Origin: Microbacterium horticulturae
GTDB lineage: Bacteria; Actinomycetota; Actinomycetes; Actinomycetales; Microbacteriaceae
Assembly: GCF_029094505.1 (NCBI RefSeq)
Contig: NZ_CP119108.1
Span: 124,001-188,000 of the forward strand
Length of the DNA: 64,000 bases
Reading direction: 5' to 3'
Part shown: one piece after another, positions 25,194 to 33,895 of the stretch
Numbering within the stretch: position 1 is the stretch's first letter
How the letters are laid out: every line of letters begins with the position of its first letter
Notes under the pieces: model-generated
The model's database searches: none
Told to the model about the DNA's origin: nothing
The model's input: only the letters and a program-made list of their open reading frames with translations
Made by a program: the position numbers and the translations under genes

Positions 25194-27004
25194 GATCGCG
25201 CTTCGGGCAGGTCGCGGCGCAGGAGGTCGCCCCCGGGCAGGTCGGCCAGGCGCACGACCCCGTCGAGTTCGGGATGCCGCGCCAGCCCACGCAGCGCGGC
25301 GCGCAGCGGCGGGGGTCGCAGCCCCGCGCGCTCGATGAGCGCGTCATCGGAGAACACCGCGTGCGTCCGCCCGTCGGCGAGCACGCGCCCGTCGTCGAGC
25401 ACGATGGTGCGGGTCGCATGCTCGGCGACCAGCTGCATGTCGTGCGTCACGACGATGACCGTGGTGCCGTCGCGGTTGAGGTCGGTGAGCAGGTCGAGCA
25501 GTTCGTCGGCGCGGGCGCGGTCCTGCCCGAACGTCGGCTCGTCGAGGGCGAGCACCGGTGCGCCGGCCACCAGCGCGGTGCCCACCGAGAGACGGCGCTT
25601 CTGGCCGCCCGACAGCAGGAACGGGTGCACATCGGCGCGATCTTCGAGTCCGAAGCGCCGCAGAATGTCGTCGACACGCGCGTCAGCCGCGTCGTCAGTG
25701 GGATGACGCAGCCCGTAGGCGAGTTCGTCGCGCACCGTGTGCGTGACGAACTGGTGCTCGGGGTTCTGGAAGACGAAGCCGATGCGGCTCGTCAGCTCGC
25801 GTGCGCGGGCGACATCGACGCCGCCGACCAGTACGGAGCCGCGCAGCGGCCGCACGACCCCCGCGATCGCCTGCAGCAGGCTCGTCTTGCCGGCACCGTT
25901 CGCTCCCACCACGGCGACGAACTCGCCGGCGCCGATGTCGAGGCTGACGTCGTGCAGCACCTCGGTCGTGCCACGGCGCAGAGTGAGATGGCGGACGCTC
26001 ACTGCTTCGGGCGTTTCGACTCGCGGCTGCACCGCTCGCGGGGCGACCGAGGGTGTGCTGTTACCGGGCGTTGAGCGAGGGAGTGGAGCGACCGAGTCGA
26101 AACGCGGTCCGGGTGTCGTTTCGACTCGCTTCGCTCGCTCAACGACCGGGTGGACGGGCGGCGCACTCTCCAGCGCGACGCGCAGCTCGGCTGGGGTCAG
26201 CGGCAACGGCTCGAGCACATACCCGGCGCGACGCATCCGCAGGGCTGCGAGCGTCGCCGTCGGCAGCCAGACGCCCAGCTCGTGCAGCTCGGCGGCGCGG
26301 CTGCGCAGGATGTCGGCGGCCGGGCCGTCGGCGATGGTGCGGCCCGAGGCATCCATCACCACCACCCGGTCGACGAAGCCGATCGCCTGATCGAGGTTGT
26401 GCTCGACGAGCACGACGGCGCGGTCGCCTGCCGCGACGATCTCGCCGACCGTCGCGGAGACCTCGTCGACGCCGCGCGGGTCGAGGTTGGCCGTGGGCTC
26501 GTCGAGCACGAGCAGCGGTGAACCGAGGGCCAGCGCCGCGGCGATGGCGAGACGCTGACGGCCGCCGCCCGAGAGCGCGTCGGGACTGTCGTCGCGGCGC
26601 TCCCACAGCCCGACGCGGCGCAGGGCGTCTTCGCTGCGCGCGAGCACCTGGCTGACCGGGAGCCGCAGGTTCTCAGGGCCGAACGCGACCTCATCGAGCA
26701 CGGTGCCGGTGACCAGCTGCGCGTCGGGGTCTTGGAAGACCATGCCGACACGGGTCGCGAGGCGGGAGACGGGGGTGGATGCCGCATCCATCCCGTCCAC
26801 GGTGACGCTGCCGCGTACCTCGGCCTCGATGTCGTGCGGGATGAGCCCGTTGAGCGTCAGCGCGAGGGTGGATTTGCCCGAACCGCTCGGGCCGAGCAGC
26901 AGCACGACCTCGCCCGGCTCCACGGTGAACGATGCGCTCGAGGGGGCGAACACGGCCTCGCCGTCGTGCCGCACGGCGAGGTCCTGCACGCGCAGGAGCG
27001 ACAT
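25190..27004 (-). CDS. ykoD: Fused dual ECF ATPase (YkoD-type), linker built from repeat elements
   Basis: 604-residue protein holding both ATPases in one chain. Domain 1: Walker A GPSGSGKST (38-46), DALSGGGRQRL, LLVLDEPTANLD. Domain 2 from about residue 337: Walker A GANGAGKTS, LSGGQKRRLS, LALDEPTFGQD. The linker at 287-335 is unusual: it contains VVERAKRVET, RFDSVAPLPRS and RAVQPRVET, all encoded by copies of a repeat also found intergenically and in a second ATPase at 61.7 kb. Starts one base after the ykoE stop. ATP hydrolysis drives uptake through EcfT and the S component. Confidence 0.92.
   Translation of the reverse strand: MSLLRVQDLAVRHDGEAVFAPSSASFTVEPGEVVLLLGPSGSGKSTLALTLNGLIPHDIEAEVRGSVTVDGMDAASTPVSRLATRVGMVFQDPDAQLVTGTVLDEVAFGPENLRLPVSQVLARSEDALRRVGLWERRDDSPDALSGGGRQRLAIAAALALGSPLLVLDEPTANLDPRGVDEVSATVGEIVAAGDRAVVLVEHNLDQAIGFVDRVVVMDASGRTIADGPAADILRSRAAELHELGVWLPTATLAALRMRRAGYVLEPLPLTPAELRVALESAPPVHPVVERAKRVETTPGPRFDSVAPLPRSTPGNSTPSVAPRAVQPRVETPEAVSVRHLTLRRGTTEVLHDVSLDIGAGEFVAVVGANGAGKTSLLQAIAGVVRPLRGSVLVGGVDVARARELTSRIGFVFQNPEHQFVTHTVRDELAYGLRHPTDDAADARVDDILRRFGLEDRADVHPFLLSGGQKRRLSVGTALVAGAPVLALDEPTFGQDRARADELLDLLTDLNRDGTTVIVVTHDMQLVAEHATRTIVLDDGRVLADGRTHAVFSDDALIERAGLRPPPLRAALRGLARHPELDGVVRLADLPGGDLLRRDLPEARS
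26011..26146. repeat. Three in-frame copies of the GTTGAGCGAG...GAGTCGAAACG element inside the ATPase gene
   Basis: On the minus strand, 26146-26117 is a 30-bp copy identical to 61764-61793 and encodes VVERAKRVET. A diverged copy in the opposite orientation spans 26068-26104 (read as RFDSVAPLPRS), and a third decayed copy at about 26048-26011 encodes APRAVQPRVET. All lie in the inter-domain linker, where insertions are tolerated. Confidence 0.8.
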
Positions 27005-27005
27005 G

Positions 27006-27560
27006 TCAGCTCCGGCCCGCGCGGCGGCCGATGCCGGCCTGGCGCAACTTCGTTCCCACGAGAAGGCCGAGCGCCGTCCAGGCGACGGGGCCGAGCACCG
27101 CGCAGACGAGGTACGAGATCTGCGCCCAGAGGGGGAAGGTGGCGAGGTCGACGACCATCCAGACGACGAACGCGACCATGATGCCGATGATCACCGCCGA
27201 GACGAAGAAGCGCCACGCACGCCACTCGCGGTAGCGGGTGACAGCGGCCACGAGCTCTTGGATGCCGCCGAACAGCAGCGCGGTGCCCAGGAACCGCGCT
27301 GCCCACTGGGGAGCTGCCGCGCTGGAGACGAGGGCGGCGAGCACGTGTGTGAGCAGCGCCACCCAGGGCAGGCGCAGCACCTCTTGCGCGATGATGCCGG
27401 GGATCACGTGCACGCCCAGCACGAAGCCGTACACCATGGGGAGGGTCACGACGACGACGGGGGTGATCCATCCGGCGATGCCGCCGAGGATGCCGGTGGC
27501 GACGCCGATCGCCGCGCACACGAGCAGCGTGCGGGTCGACAGAACAGCGCGGGCGGGCAT
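27006..27560 (-). CDS. ykoE: ECF transporter substrate-binding S component, YkoE family
   Basis: 184-residue, five to six-helix membrane protein: TLLVCAAIGVATGILGGIAG, YGFVLGVHVIPGIIAQEVLR, VALLTHVLAALVSSAAAPQW and GLLVGTKL at the end, matching the YkoE (ABC_cobalt, thiamine/HMP) family. First gene of ykoE-ykoD-ykoC. ATG 27560 is 6 nt after TAGAAT (27567-27572), so the mRNA is leaderless. The promoter is overlapped by an iron-box-like sequence, and no TPP riboswitch fits in the 33-nt gap, so the substrate may not be a thiamine precursor. Confidence 0.82.
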   Translation of the reverse strand: MPARAVLSTRTLLVCAAIGVATGILGGIAGWITPVVVVTLPMVYGFVLGVHVIPGIIAQEVLRLPWVALLTHVLAALVSSAAAPQWAARFLGTALLFGGIQELVAAVTRYREWRAWRFFVSAVIIGIMVAFVVWMVVDLATFPLWAQISYLVCAVLGPVAWTALGLLVGTKLRQAGIGRRAGRS

Positions 27561-27566
27561 CAGGCC

Positions 27567-27597
27567 ATTCTATTGGGGCAAGGTGAGGCGAACCTAA
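27567..27597 (-). promoter_or_regulatory. Leaderless ykoE promoter covered by a DtxR/IdeR-type iron box
   Basis: CAAGGTGAGGCGAACCTAA (27579-27597) matches the IdeR/DtxR consensus TTAGGTTAGGCTAACCTAA at 15 of 19 positions by my comparison. It lies immediately upstream of the -10 TAGAAT (27572-27567, minus strand), which is 6 nt from the start codon, so a bound DtxR-family repressor would block RNA polymerase. The box also covers the last codon of the upstream GNAT gene. Confidence 0.65.
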
Positions 27598-27908
27598 CCT
27601 TGGTCGATCCCGGGTGGCCACGCTATCTGCAGACCCGGCACCTCGTGGTCACGCAGAAAGCTCCGCACGAACGGGCACAGCGGAACGACCGTCTGGCCGC
27701 GGGCCGCGGCATCCCGCAGCGCCTCATCGATGAGCCGACTGCCCAGACCCTTCTCCCGAAAGGCCGGGTCGATCACGGTCTCGGGAAACCGCACGACCCC
27801 CGCGCCGGTCGGCTCCACGACGGCATATCCGCCGAGCACGCCGTCCACGTCGATCTCGTAGCGGCTGCGGGCCTCGTTGAAGGTGACGGTCGGGGTCGGG
27901 TCAGGCAT
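27594..27908 (-). CDS. Small GNAT-like acetyltransferase (YidJ/GTNAT type), second of a pair
   Basis: 104-residue minimal GNAT: EIDVDGVLGGYAVVEPTGAG, the acceptor-loop segment FPETVIDPAFREKGLGSRLI (acetyl-CoA pyrophosphate loop R-x-x-G-x-G) and VPLCPFVRSFLRDHEVPGL. It belongs to the small group with C-terminal P.CP....Y....P. Start ATG 27908 overlaps the end of the upstream homologue by 8 nt. Substrate unknown. Confidence 0.85.
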   Translation of the reverse strand: MPDPTPTVTFNEARSRYEIDVDGVLGGYAVVEPTGAGVVRFPETVIDPAFREKGLGSRLIDEALRDAAARGQTVVPLCPFVRSFLRDHEVPGLQIAWPPGIDQG

Positions 27909-28197
27909 CCGGCCACTCCACGCCCAGCCCCTCGACCTCGTTCTCACGCAGGTACTTGCGGACCACGGGGCACAGCGGCACGACAGTCTCGCCGCGGGCG
28001 GCGATGTCGGCCAGCGCGCCCGCGACCAGGGCGCCGGCAAGCCCCTGTCCGCGGAACGATGGGATGATCACGGTGTGCGGCATGCGCAGCCGTCCCTCGC
28101 CGTCGGGCTGGATCTCGGTGTAACCGGCCAGCTCGCCGTCCACAGCGATCGTGTACCGGGCGTTCTCGTCGTCGCGCTCGACGGTCGTCTCAGCCAT
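27901..28197 (-). CDS. Small GNAT-like acetyltransferase, first of a pair
   Basis: 98-residue minimal GNAT, closely similar to the protein encoded immediately downstream (YTIAVDGELAGYTEIQPDG, TVIIPSFRGQGLAGALVAGA, VPLCPVVRKYLRENEVEGL). It contains the R-G-Q-G-L-A acetyl-CoA loop. Start ATG 28197 after AGAGGAG. The two genes look like a tandem duplication and are translationally linked. Confidence 0.87.
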   Translation of the reverse strand: MAETTVERDDENARYTIAVDGELAGYTEIQPDGEGRLRMPHTVIIPSFRGQGLAGALVAGALADIAARGETVVPLCPVVRKYLRENEVEGLGVEWPDA

Positions 28198-28276
28198 CGG
28201 GGCTCCTCTCGTCGCTGGCTCCAACGTACGGAGGGCGGCGTGTGTTCCGCCAGAGGCTGCGGGCAGATGACCCGGC

Positions 28277-29392
28277 TCAGTGGTGGAAGAGGCGCAGCCC
28301 CGTCTGCACGCGCGCGATGCCGAGCTCCATACAGGCGGCCTCGACCTCGTCGGCACGGGTCGATCCGCCCGGCTCGACGATCGTCGTCACGCCGAACTCG
28401 GCGGCATGGTCGACGTTGTCGCGGAAGGGGAGGAAGCCGTCTGACACCATCGTGACGCCGGTCAGCTCGCGCGCCCACGCGTCGCGCCACAGCGGCTCGT
28501 CGTAAGCGGACAGGGCCTGGTCGCCGAACAGGCGCCCGAACTCCTCAAGCTGCAGCCGGGTCATCTCGTGGCCTGCGAAACGGATCTGCCAGTTCACGCG
28601 GTCCTGGCGCTTCATCCCCTCGATGACCGGCAGGTCGCGCACGAGCGGGTGCCGGCGCAGCCACCACACGCGCGCCTTGGAACCGGCCAGCCGCACGCAG
28701 TCGACGCGGTTCTGCTGCCCCGCGCCGATGCCGATCGCCGCGCCGTCTTTAACGAACACGACCGAGTTGGACTGGGTGTAGCGCGCGGCGGCCATGCCGA
28801 TCAGTGCGTCTTCGCGGACGTGGCGCTCGAGGTCGTCGGGGAGGGCTGCGGCCAGGTCTGCGGCATCCCGATCCTGGATCAGCGTGGCGCCCATGATGTC
28901 GCGGCGCTCGCGGGTCGGCACCTCGGCGTCGGGATCGACTTCGAAGACGAGGAACTTTCCGCCCCGCTTGGCACTGAGCACCTCGAGCGTGCCCTCGTCG
29001 AAGCCGGGGGCGATCAACGCATCGCAGATCATCGTGCGCAAGAACTCGGCCGTGGCCGCATCGACCGGACGCGACAGCGCGATCACGTCGCCGAACGACG
29101 ACTTGGGATCGGCGTCGCGCGCCCGCACGTAGGCGGAGAGCAGGCCGTCGGCGCCCTCGAGGTTCCAGGTCTCGCGCGCGGTGTCGTCGACGAGGCCGGC
29201 AACGGCCGCGCCGGCAGGGGAGACGTGCTTGAAGGATGCCGCGGCCGGCCGGCCCGTAACGTCATCGGCCTCGCGGACCAGCGCGTAGGCGTTCAGGGCG
29301 TCGAGGTAGTTGATCATCGACGGGGCCCCGTTGCGGATCGTGGGGCCGCCGGTGACAGAGGCTTCCTGGTGCGGGTTCATTCCGTAGCGCAT
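28277..29392 (-). CDS. Stand-alone AICAR transformylase (phosphoribosylaminoimidazolecarboxamide formyltransferase)
   Basis: 371-residue protein equal to the C-terminal AICARFT half of PurH without the IMP cyclohydrolase half: MRYGMNPHQEASV, the catalytic-type SFKHVSPAGAAVAG (Lys-His), FKVxxxPG-like GKFLVFEVDPDAEV, YTQSNSVVFVKDGAAIGIGA, AGQQNRVDCVRLAG and SDGFLPFRDNVDHAAEFGVT. It transfers a formyl group from 10-formyl-THF to AICAR, the penultimate purine step. A second, bifunctional purH presumably exists elsewhere. Start ATG 29392 after AGGAGC. Confidence 0.9.
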   Translation of the reverse strand: MRYGMNPHQEASVTGGPTIRNGAPSMINYLDALNAYALVREADDVTGRPAAASFKHVSPAGAAVAGLVDDTARETWNLEGADGLLSAYVRARDADPKSSFGDVIALSRPVDAATAEFLRTMICDALIAPGFDEGTLEVLSAKRGGKFLVFEVDPDAEVPTRERRDIMGATLIQDRDAADLAAALPDDLERHVREDALIGMAAARYTQSNSVVFVKDGAAIGIGAGQQNRVDCVRLAGSKARVWWLRRHPLVRDLPVIEGMKRQDRVNWQIRFAGHEMTRLQLEEFGRLFGDQALSAYDEPLWRDAWARELTGVTMVSDGFLPFRDNVDHAAEFGVTTIVEPGGSTRADEVEAACMELGIARVQTGLRLFHH

Positions 29393-29562
29393 GCGGGTGC
29401 TCCTGGTCGGTCGGCGCTGTCGCGTCGACGGTGGTCTCGATGGGCACCCAGGCGGGCGATGCCGGTCTTACTGCGCTCCCTGCCGGTGAATCCGGCCACG
29501 CCAGTCGCGTCTTCCAGGGTACTCGCTCAGGGGATGCCAGACATGTGAGGCAGACTCGAGGG

Positions 29563-32130
29563 GTGAACCCCTCCCTTCTCGACCGTGTGCGCGGTGCCGA
29601 TGACGACGCCGTCTACGACGGGTTCGTCGGGTGGGCGGAGGGTCGCGGGCTGACCCTGTACCCGGCGCAGGACGAGGCCGTGATCGAACTGGTCTCGGGT
29701 TCGCACGTGATCCTGTCGACGCCCACCGGAACCGGCAAGTCGCTCGTCGCGATCGCGGCGCACGCGGCGGCCGTGGCATCCGGTCGTCGTTCCTTCTATA
29801 CGGCGCCGATCAAGGCGCTCGTCAGCGAGAAGTTCTTCGCACTCGTCGAGATCTTCGGCGCCGAGAACGTGGGCATGGTCACCGGTGACTCGTCGGTCAA
29901 CCCCGATGCGCCCATAGTGTGCTGCACGGCCGAGATCCTCGCGAACATGGCGCTGCGGCACGGCGACGAGACGCTCCCCACGCCCACTCCAGACGCCGCT
30001 GACGCGGCGCCCGGAGCCTCCGGGCGCGTGGGCCCGGTGGACCAGGTCGTCATGGACGAGTTCCACTTCTACGGCGACCCCGACCGCGGGTGGGCGTGGC
30101 AGGTGCCGCTGCTGCTCATGCCGCACGCGCAGTTCCTGCTCATGTCGGCGACCCTCGGCGATGTCACGGCGCTCGCCGAAGACCTCGAACGGCGCACCGA
30201 GCGCCCGGTTGCGCAGGTCACCGGCGTCGAACGGCCGGTGCCGCTGCACTTCTCGTACGAGATCCGGCCGGTGCACGAGGTGCTCGAACTGTTGCTGAGC
30301 GACCGCGAAGTACCGGTGTACATCGTGCACTTCTCGCAGGCCGCCGCCGTCGAGCGCGCGCAGGCGCTGTCGAGCATGAAGATCGCCTCGCGCGAGCAGC
30401 GTGATCAGATCGCCGAGGCACTGGGCGACTTCCGCTTCTCGACCGGGTTCGGCAAGACGCTGTCGCGACTCGTGCGCGGCGGTATCGGCATCCACCATGC
30501 GGGCATGCTGCCGCGGTATCGGCGCCTCGTCGAGACACTCGCCCAGCGCGGCCTGCTGCGCGTGATCTGCGGAACCGACACGCTCGGCGTCGGCATCAAC
30601 GTGCCCATCCGCACGGTCGTGGTCACCGAGCTCGCGAAGTTCGACGGGACCCGGATGCGCCAGCTCACGGCGCGCGAGTTCCACCAGGTCGCCGGCCGGG
30701 CGGGACGCGCAGGCTATGACCCCTACGGCAACGTCGTCGTGATGGCGCCGGAGTGGGAGATCGAGAACGCGGCGGCGCTGGCGAAGGCCGCCGACAACCC
30801 CGCCAAGCGCAAGAAGATCGTGCGCAAGAAGGCTCCGACGGGCGCCGTCAACTGGGGCAAGGGCCCGTTCGAGAGACTGGTGGATGCCGCGCCCGAGGCG
30901 CTTGTGCCCCAGTTGCAGCTGTCGGCGGCCATGCTCATCAACGTCATAGCGCGCGGCGGCGACGTGTTCGCCCACGTCCGGTCGCTCGTCTTCGACAACC
31001 ACCAGACCCGGGCACAGCAGTTCGCGCTGGCGCGGCGGGCGTTGGCGATCTTCCGCACGCTGCGCGATGCAGGGATCGTGGAGGTGTCGGGTTCCGACAT
31101 CCACCTCACCGTCGACCTGCAGCCGAACTTCGCACTGAACCAGCCGCTGTCGCCGTTCGCCCTCGCGGCGATCGAAGTGCTCGACCCGTCCGATGAACGG
31201 GGAGCCGCCGGCTCGGGCCACTATGCGCTCGACGTCGTGAGCATCATCGAGGCGACGCTCGACGACCCGCGGGCGATCCTCGCGCAGCAGGAGTACAAGG
31301 CACGGGGCGAAGCTGTGGCTGCGATGAAGGCCGACGGGCTCGACTACGACCAGCGCATGGACGCGCTCGAAGAGGTCACCTACCCGAAGCCGCTCGACGA
31401 GCTGCTGCACCAGTCGTTCGAGGTGTTCGCGTCGAGCCAGCCGTGGGTGCGCGACTTCGCGCTGTCGCCCAAGTCGGTGGTGCGCGACATGTTCGAGCGG
31501 GCGATGTCGTTCGCGGAGTTCGTGTCGTTCTACCAGCTCGCGCGCAGCGAGGGCCTCGTGCTGCGGTACCTGTCGGACGCGTACCGGGCCATTCGGCAGA
31601 CCGTTCCGCGGGAGGCGCGCACCTCTGAGCTGCTCGATGTCATCGAGTGGCTCGGCGAGCTCGTGCGCCAGGTCGACTCGAGCCTTGTCGATGAGTGGGA
31701 GGAGCTCGTGCATCCTGCGGCCTCGGGTTCGGACGAGCCTGTCGTGCCGCCGGCGCCGCCCTCGGTCGTCGCGAACCACCGCGCGTTCACGGTGCTCGTG
31801 CGTAACGAACTGTTCCGGCGTGTGCAGCTGGCGGCGCTGCAGCGCGATGACGAGCTGATCGAGCTCGACCCCGATGTCTCGTGGCCCGCGGTGCTCGATG
31901 AGTACTTCGCCGAGCATGATGCGATTCTCGTCGGGGGACCGGCGCGCTCGCCGCGGCTGTGCGCGATCGACGAGTCCGGAGCCGAGTCGTCCGGCCAGTG
32001 GCGCGTCGAGCAGACGATCGACGACCCGGAGGGCGACCACGACTGGCGCATCCGGGCGGTCGTCAACCTGGAAGCGTCGGCGGAGGCCGGCGCCGCTGTC
32101 GTGCGCGTCGCCGAGGTCGTGCGGCTGTAG
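29563..32130 (+). CDS. DEAD/DEAH-box helicase with DUF3516 C-terminal domain
   Basis: 855-residue Ski2-like helicase: motif I STPTGTGKS, YTAPIKALVSEK (Ia), VMDEFHFYGD (motif II as DEFH), LLMSATLGD (III), GIGIHHAGMLPRYR (IV), GTDTLGVGINVPIRTVV (V), QVAGRAGRAGYD (VI). The C-terminal half is the actinobacterial DUF3516 domain. Start is GTG 29563 (VNPSLLDRVRG); an upstream in-frame codon would add 44 residues of non-conserved sequence. Likely an RNA helicase in decay or ribosome maturation; precise role unknown. Confidence 0.9.
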   Translation: MNPSLLDRVRGADDDAVYDGFVGWAEGRGLTLYPAQDEAVIELVSGSHVILSTPTGTGKSLVAIAAHAAAVASGRRSFYTAPIKALVSEKFFALVEIFGAENVGMVTGDSSVNPDAPIVCCTAEILANMALRHGDETLPTPTPDAADAAPGASGRVGPVDQVVMDEFHFYGDPDRGWAWQVPLLLMPHAQFLLMSATLGDVTALAEDLERRTERPVAQVTGVERPVPLHFSYEIRPVHEVLELLLSDREVPVYIVHFSQAAAVERAQALSSMKIASREQRDQIAEALGDFRFSTGFGKTLSRLVRGGIGIHHAGMLPRYRRLVETLAQRGLLRVICGTDTLGVGINVPIRTVVVTELAKFDGTRMRQLTAREFHQVAGRAGRAGYDPYGNVVVMAPEWEIENAAALAKAADNPAKRKKIVRKKAPTGAVNWGKGPFERLVDAAPEALVPQLQLSAAMLINVIARGGDVFAHVRSLVFDNHQTRAQQFALARRALAIFRTLRDAGIVEVSGSDIHLTVDLQPNFALNQPLSPFALAAIEVLDPSDERGAAGSGHYALDVVSIIEATLDDPRAILAQQEYKARGEAVAAMKADGLDYDQRMDALEEVTYPKPLDELLHQSFEVFASSQPWVRDFALSPKSVVRDMFERAMSFAEFVSFYQLARSEGLVLRYLSDAYRAIRQTVPREARTSELLDVIEWLGELVRQVDSSLVDEWEELVHPAASGSDEPVVPPAPPSVVANHRAFTVLVRNELFRRVQLAALQRDDELIELDPDVSWPAVLDEYFAEHDAILVGGPARSPRLCAIDESGAESSGQWRVEQTIDDPEGDHDWRIRAVVNLEASAEAGAAVVRVAEVVRL

Positions 32131-32143
32131 GGTCGAGCCGGTC

Positions 32144-32665
32144 TCAGCGCGCATCCCATTCTCCGGGGCGCGGCTGGCGGCGGCGCGCTCCGGTGTACCT
32201 CGGATCCCACGGGAACCGTCCCCGATTGTCGGTGTAGGTCAATTGCAGCAGGGGAACCGATGCCTCAGCCGGGCGCTGATAATGCCGGTTGGCACCGAAG
32301 GCGATGTCGCCGGGATTCGGCACTTCCTCGACGAAGATGCGCCTGTCCCAGCAGGGAAGCACGACGTTCTCGCCCGGGGTGAGGCGAGCCCCGTCGAGCA
32401 CGAGCCGCGCGGCGGAGTTGAGGACGGATGCGACCTCCGGCATTCCGACGCCGACGATGACGAGCTCGGGATGGGCAATGCCGAACAGCCCGATCGTGTA
32501 GGCGAACGGCCTTTTCGACTCGGCCGAGCAGGTGCAGCCGGGAACGGAGCACGTGCCCATGCCGATGAGTTGCAGGCAGACGCCATGGCGGCGGATGACG
32601 TCGGCGACGCGCGCGTCGTCTTGATCGAGCCAGGCGCTCTGCTGGGGTGTGGGCGTCGGTGACAT
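32144..32665 (-). CDS. DUF4262 domain protein
   Basis: 173-residue protein with the DUF4262 core: VCLQLIGMGTCSVPGCTCSA, FAYTIGLFGIAHPELVIVG, then LPCWDRRIFVEEVPNPGDI and a C-terminal GRFPWDPRYTGARRRQPRPG. Start ATG 32665; an upstream in-frame ATG would add 14 residues. No known activity. Convergent with the DUF3516 helicase. Confidence 0.83.
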   Translation of the reverse strand: MSPTPTPQQSAWLDQDDARVADVIRRHGVCLQLIGMGTCSVPGCTCSAESKRPFAYTIGLFGIAHPELVIVGVGMPEVASVLNSAARLVLDGARLTPGENVVLPCWDRRIFVEEVPNPGDIAFGANRHYQRPAEASVPLLQLTYTDNRGRFPWDPRYTGARRRQPRPGEWDAR

Positions 32666-32833
32666 GAAGGCGTTCCTCTCGGAGTGGGTGGATGGGGTTG
32701 AGGGCACGTGCTGAGCACGATAGCCCGGGTCACGGACAACGCATCGTGGTTATCCACAGGGCGTCGTGCAGAGCGTCGCGCGCCGCAGACGTGCTGAGCT
32801 GCGGGTCGGCGCGGGCCGCGGCATCCCGCCCCA

Positions 32834-33730
32834 TCACCCCAGCGACAGCCCGCCGTCGGTCGTCAGCACCTGCCCGACCACCCACGCGGCCGCCGGCGTC
32901 GCGAGCCAGCCGATGAGCCGCGCCGGATCGGCCGGCTGGCCGTAGCGGCCGAACGGGGTGGCGCGCATCCACGTCTCGATCTCGTCGAGCGGGCGATCGG
33001 TCGTCTCTGGGTCGAGGTATCCGGTGTTCACCGGCCCGGGGTTGATCGTGTTGAGGATGATCCCGAGATCGAGCAGGTCGGCCGCGATCGTCTTCGTGAC
33101 GCCGGCGAGCGCCGCCTTGCTGGCGGCGTACGCGACCTCGCCGGGCATCGGACCGTCCTGCTGACCGGAGGTCATCCAGAAGACGCGACCGGTCGGTGCG
33201 GCGAAGGGCTCGGCTCGCCCGGCGCGCTCGCCGGGGCGGGCCGGTGCGACGTCGCCGGGTCCTGCGGCCGGCGCGGCACTGCCCCTGTCCGCGTGCAGCG
33301 CTGCGAACGCCCGCGTGAGCAGCAGCGTCGAGCGGGTGTTCGTCTCCCAGAAGGCGTCGAGGGATGCCGCGGTCTGGTCGAGCAGCGAGCCGTCGCCGCC
33401 GCTGCGCGCGTGGTTGCAGACGAGGATGTCGAGTCGCCCGGTCAGCGCGTGCGCCGCGGCAACGAGCGGCTCGATCGTGTCCGCGTCACGCAGGTCGGCA
33501 GAGGCATCGCCGAGCCGGGCGCCGGGGTGCAGCATCCCGCGCAGTTCGGCGCGCAGCGCGTCGAGGTCGTCGTCGCCCCACGGCTGATCCGCGTCGTGAG
33601 GCGCGAAGTGGTGGATGAACACGCTCGCGCCCAGGCGTGCGAACTCGGCCGCGATCGCGAAGCCGATCCCGCGACGGCGCGAGACGCCGGTGACCAGAGC
33701 GGTCTGGCCGAGCAGAGGAAGTGCGGACAT
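32834..33730 (-). CDS. Short-chain dehydrogenase/reductase
   Basis: 298-residue SDR: nucleotide-binding ALVTGVSRRRGIGFAIAAEF (T-G-x3-G-x-G type), NAG-like LVCNHARSGG, active-site Tyr and Lys in AYAASKAALAG, and a C-terminal GQVLTTDGGLSLG. An insertion rich in Ala, Pro and Gly (about 160-187) sits before the catalytic Ser strand. Start ATG 33730 follows AAAGG, with a perfect 16-bp palindrome GGATGCCGCGGCATCC just upstream. Substrate unknown; the ending is typical of FabG-like oxidoreductases. Confidence 0.9.
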   Translation of the reverse strand: MSALPLLGQTALVTGVSRRRGIGFAIAAEFARLGASVFIHHFAPHDADQPWGDDDLDALRAELRGMLHPGARLGDASADLRDADTIEPLVAAAHALTGRLDILVCNHARSGGDGSLLDQTAASLDAFWETNTRSTLLLTRAFAALHADRGSAAPAAGPGDVAPARPGERAGRAEPFAAPTGRVFWMTSGQQDGPMPGEVAYAASKAALAGVTKTIAADLLDLGIILNTINPGPVNTGYLDPETTDRPLDEIETWMRATPFGRYGQPADPARLIGWLATPAAAWVVGQVLTTDGGLSLG

Positions 33731-33895
33731 GGCAGTGCCTTTCTCGGATGCCGCGGCATCCATCGATCGATCGGGAGAAGACGATCACCGGCATTGCATG
33801 CGCACGACGATACCGTGCGTGGGCGGCACGCGGGCGGCACGCGGGCGGGCGCGTTCCGGTGCGGCGGGTCGCGCCGGCGTCCGATCGGCGGCAGG

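Noticed and set aside
27561..27593. TPP riboswitch expected upstream of a ykoE operon
   Set aside because: Only 33 nt separate ykoE from the previous gene and the promoter is leaderless, leaving no space for an aptamer.
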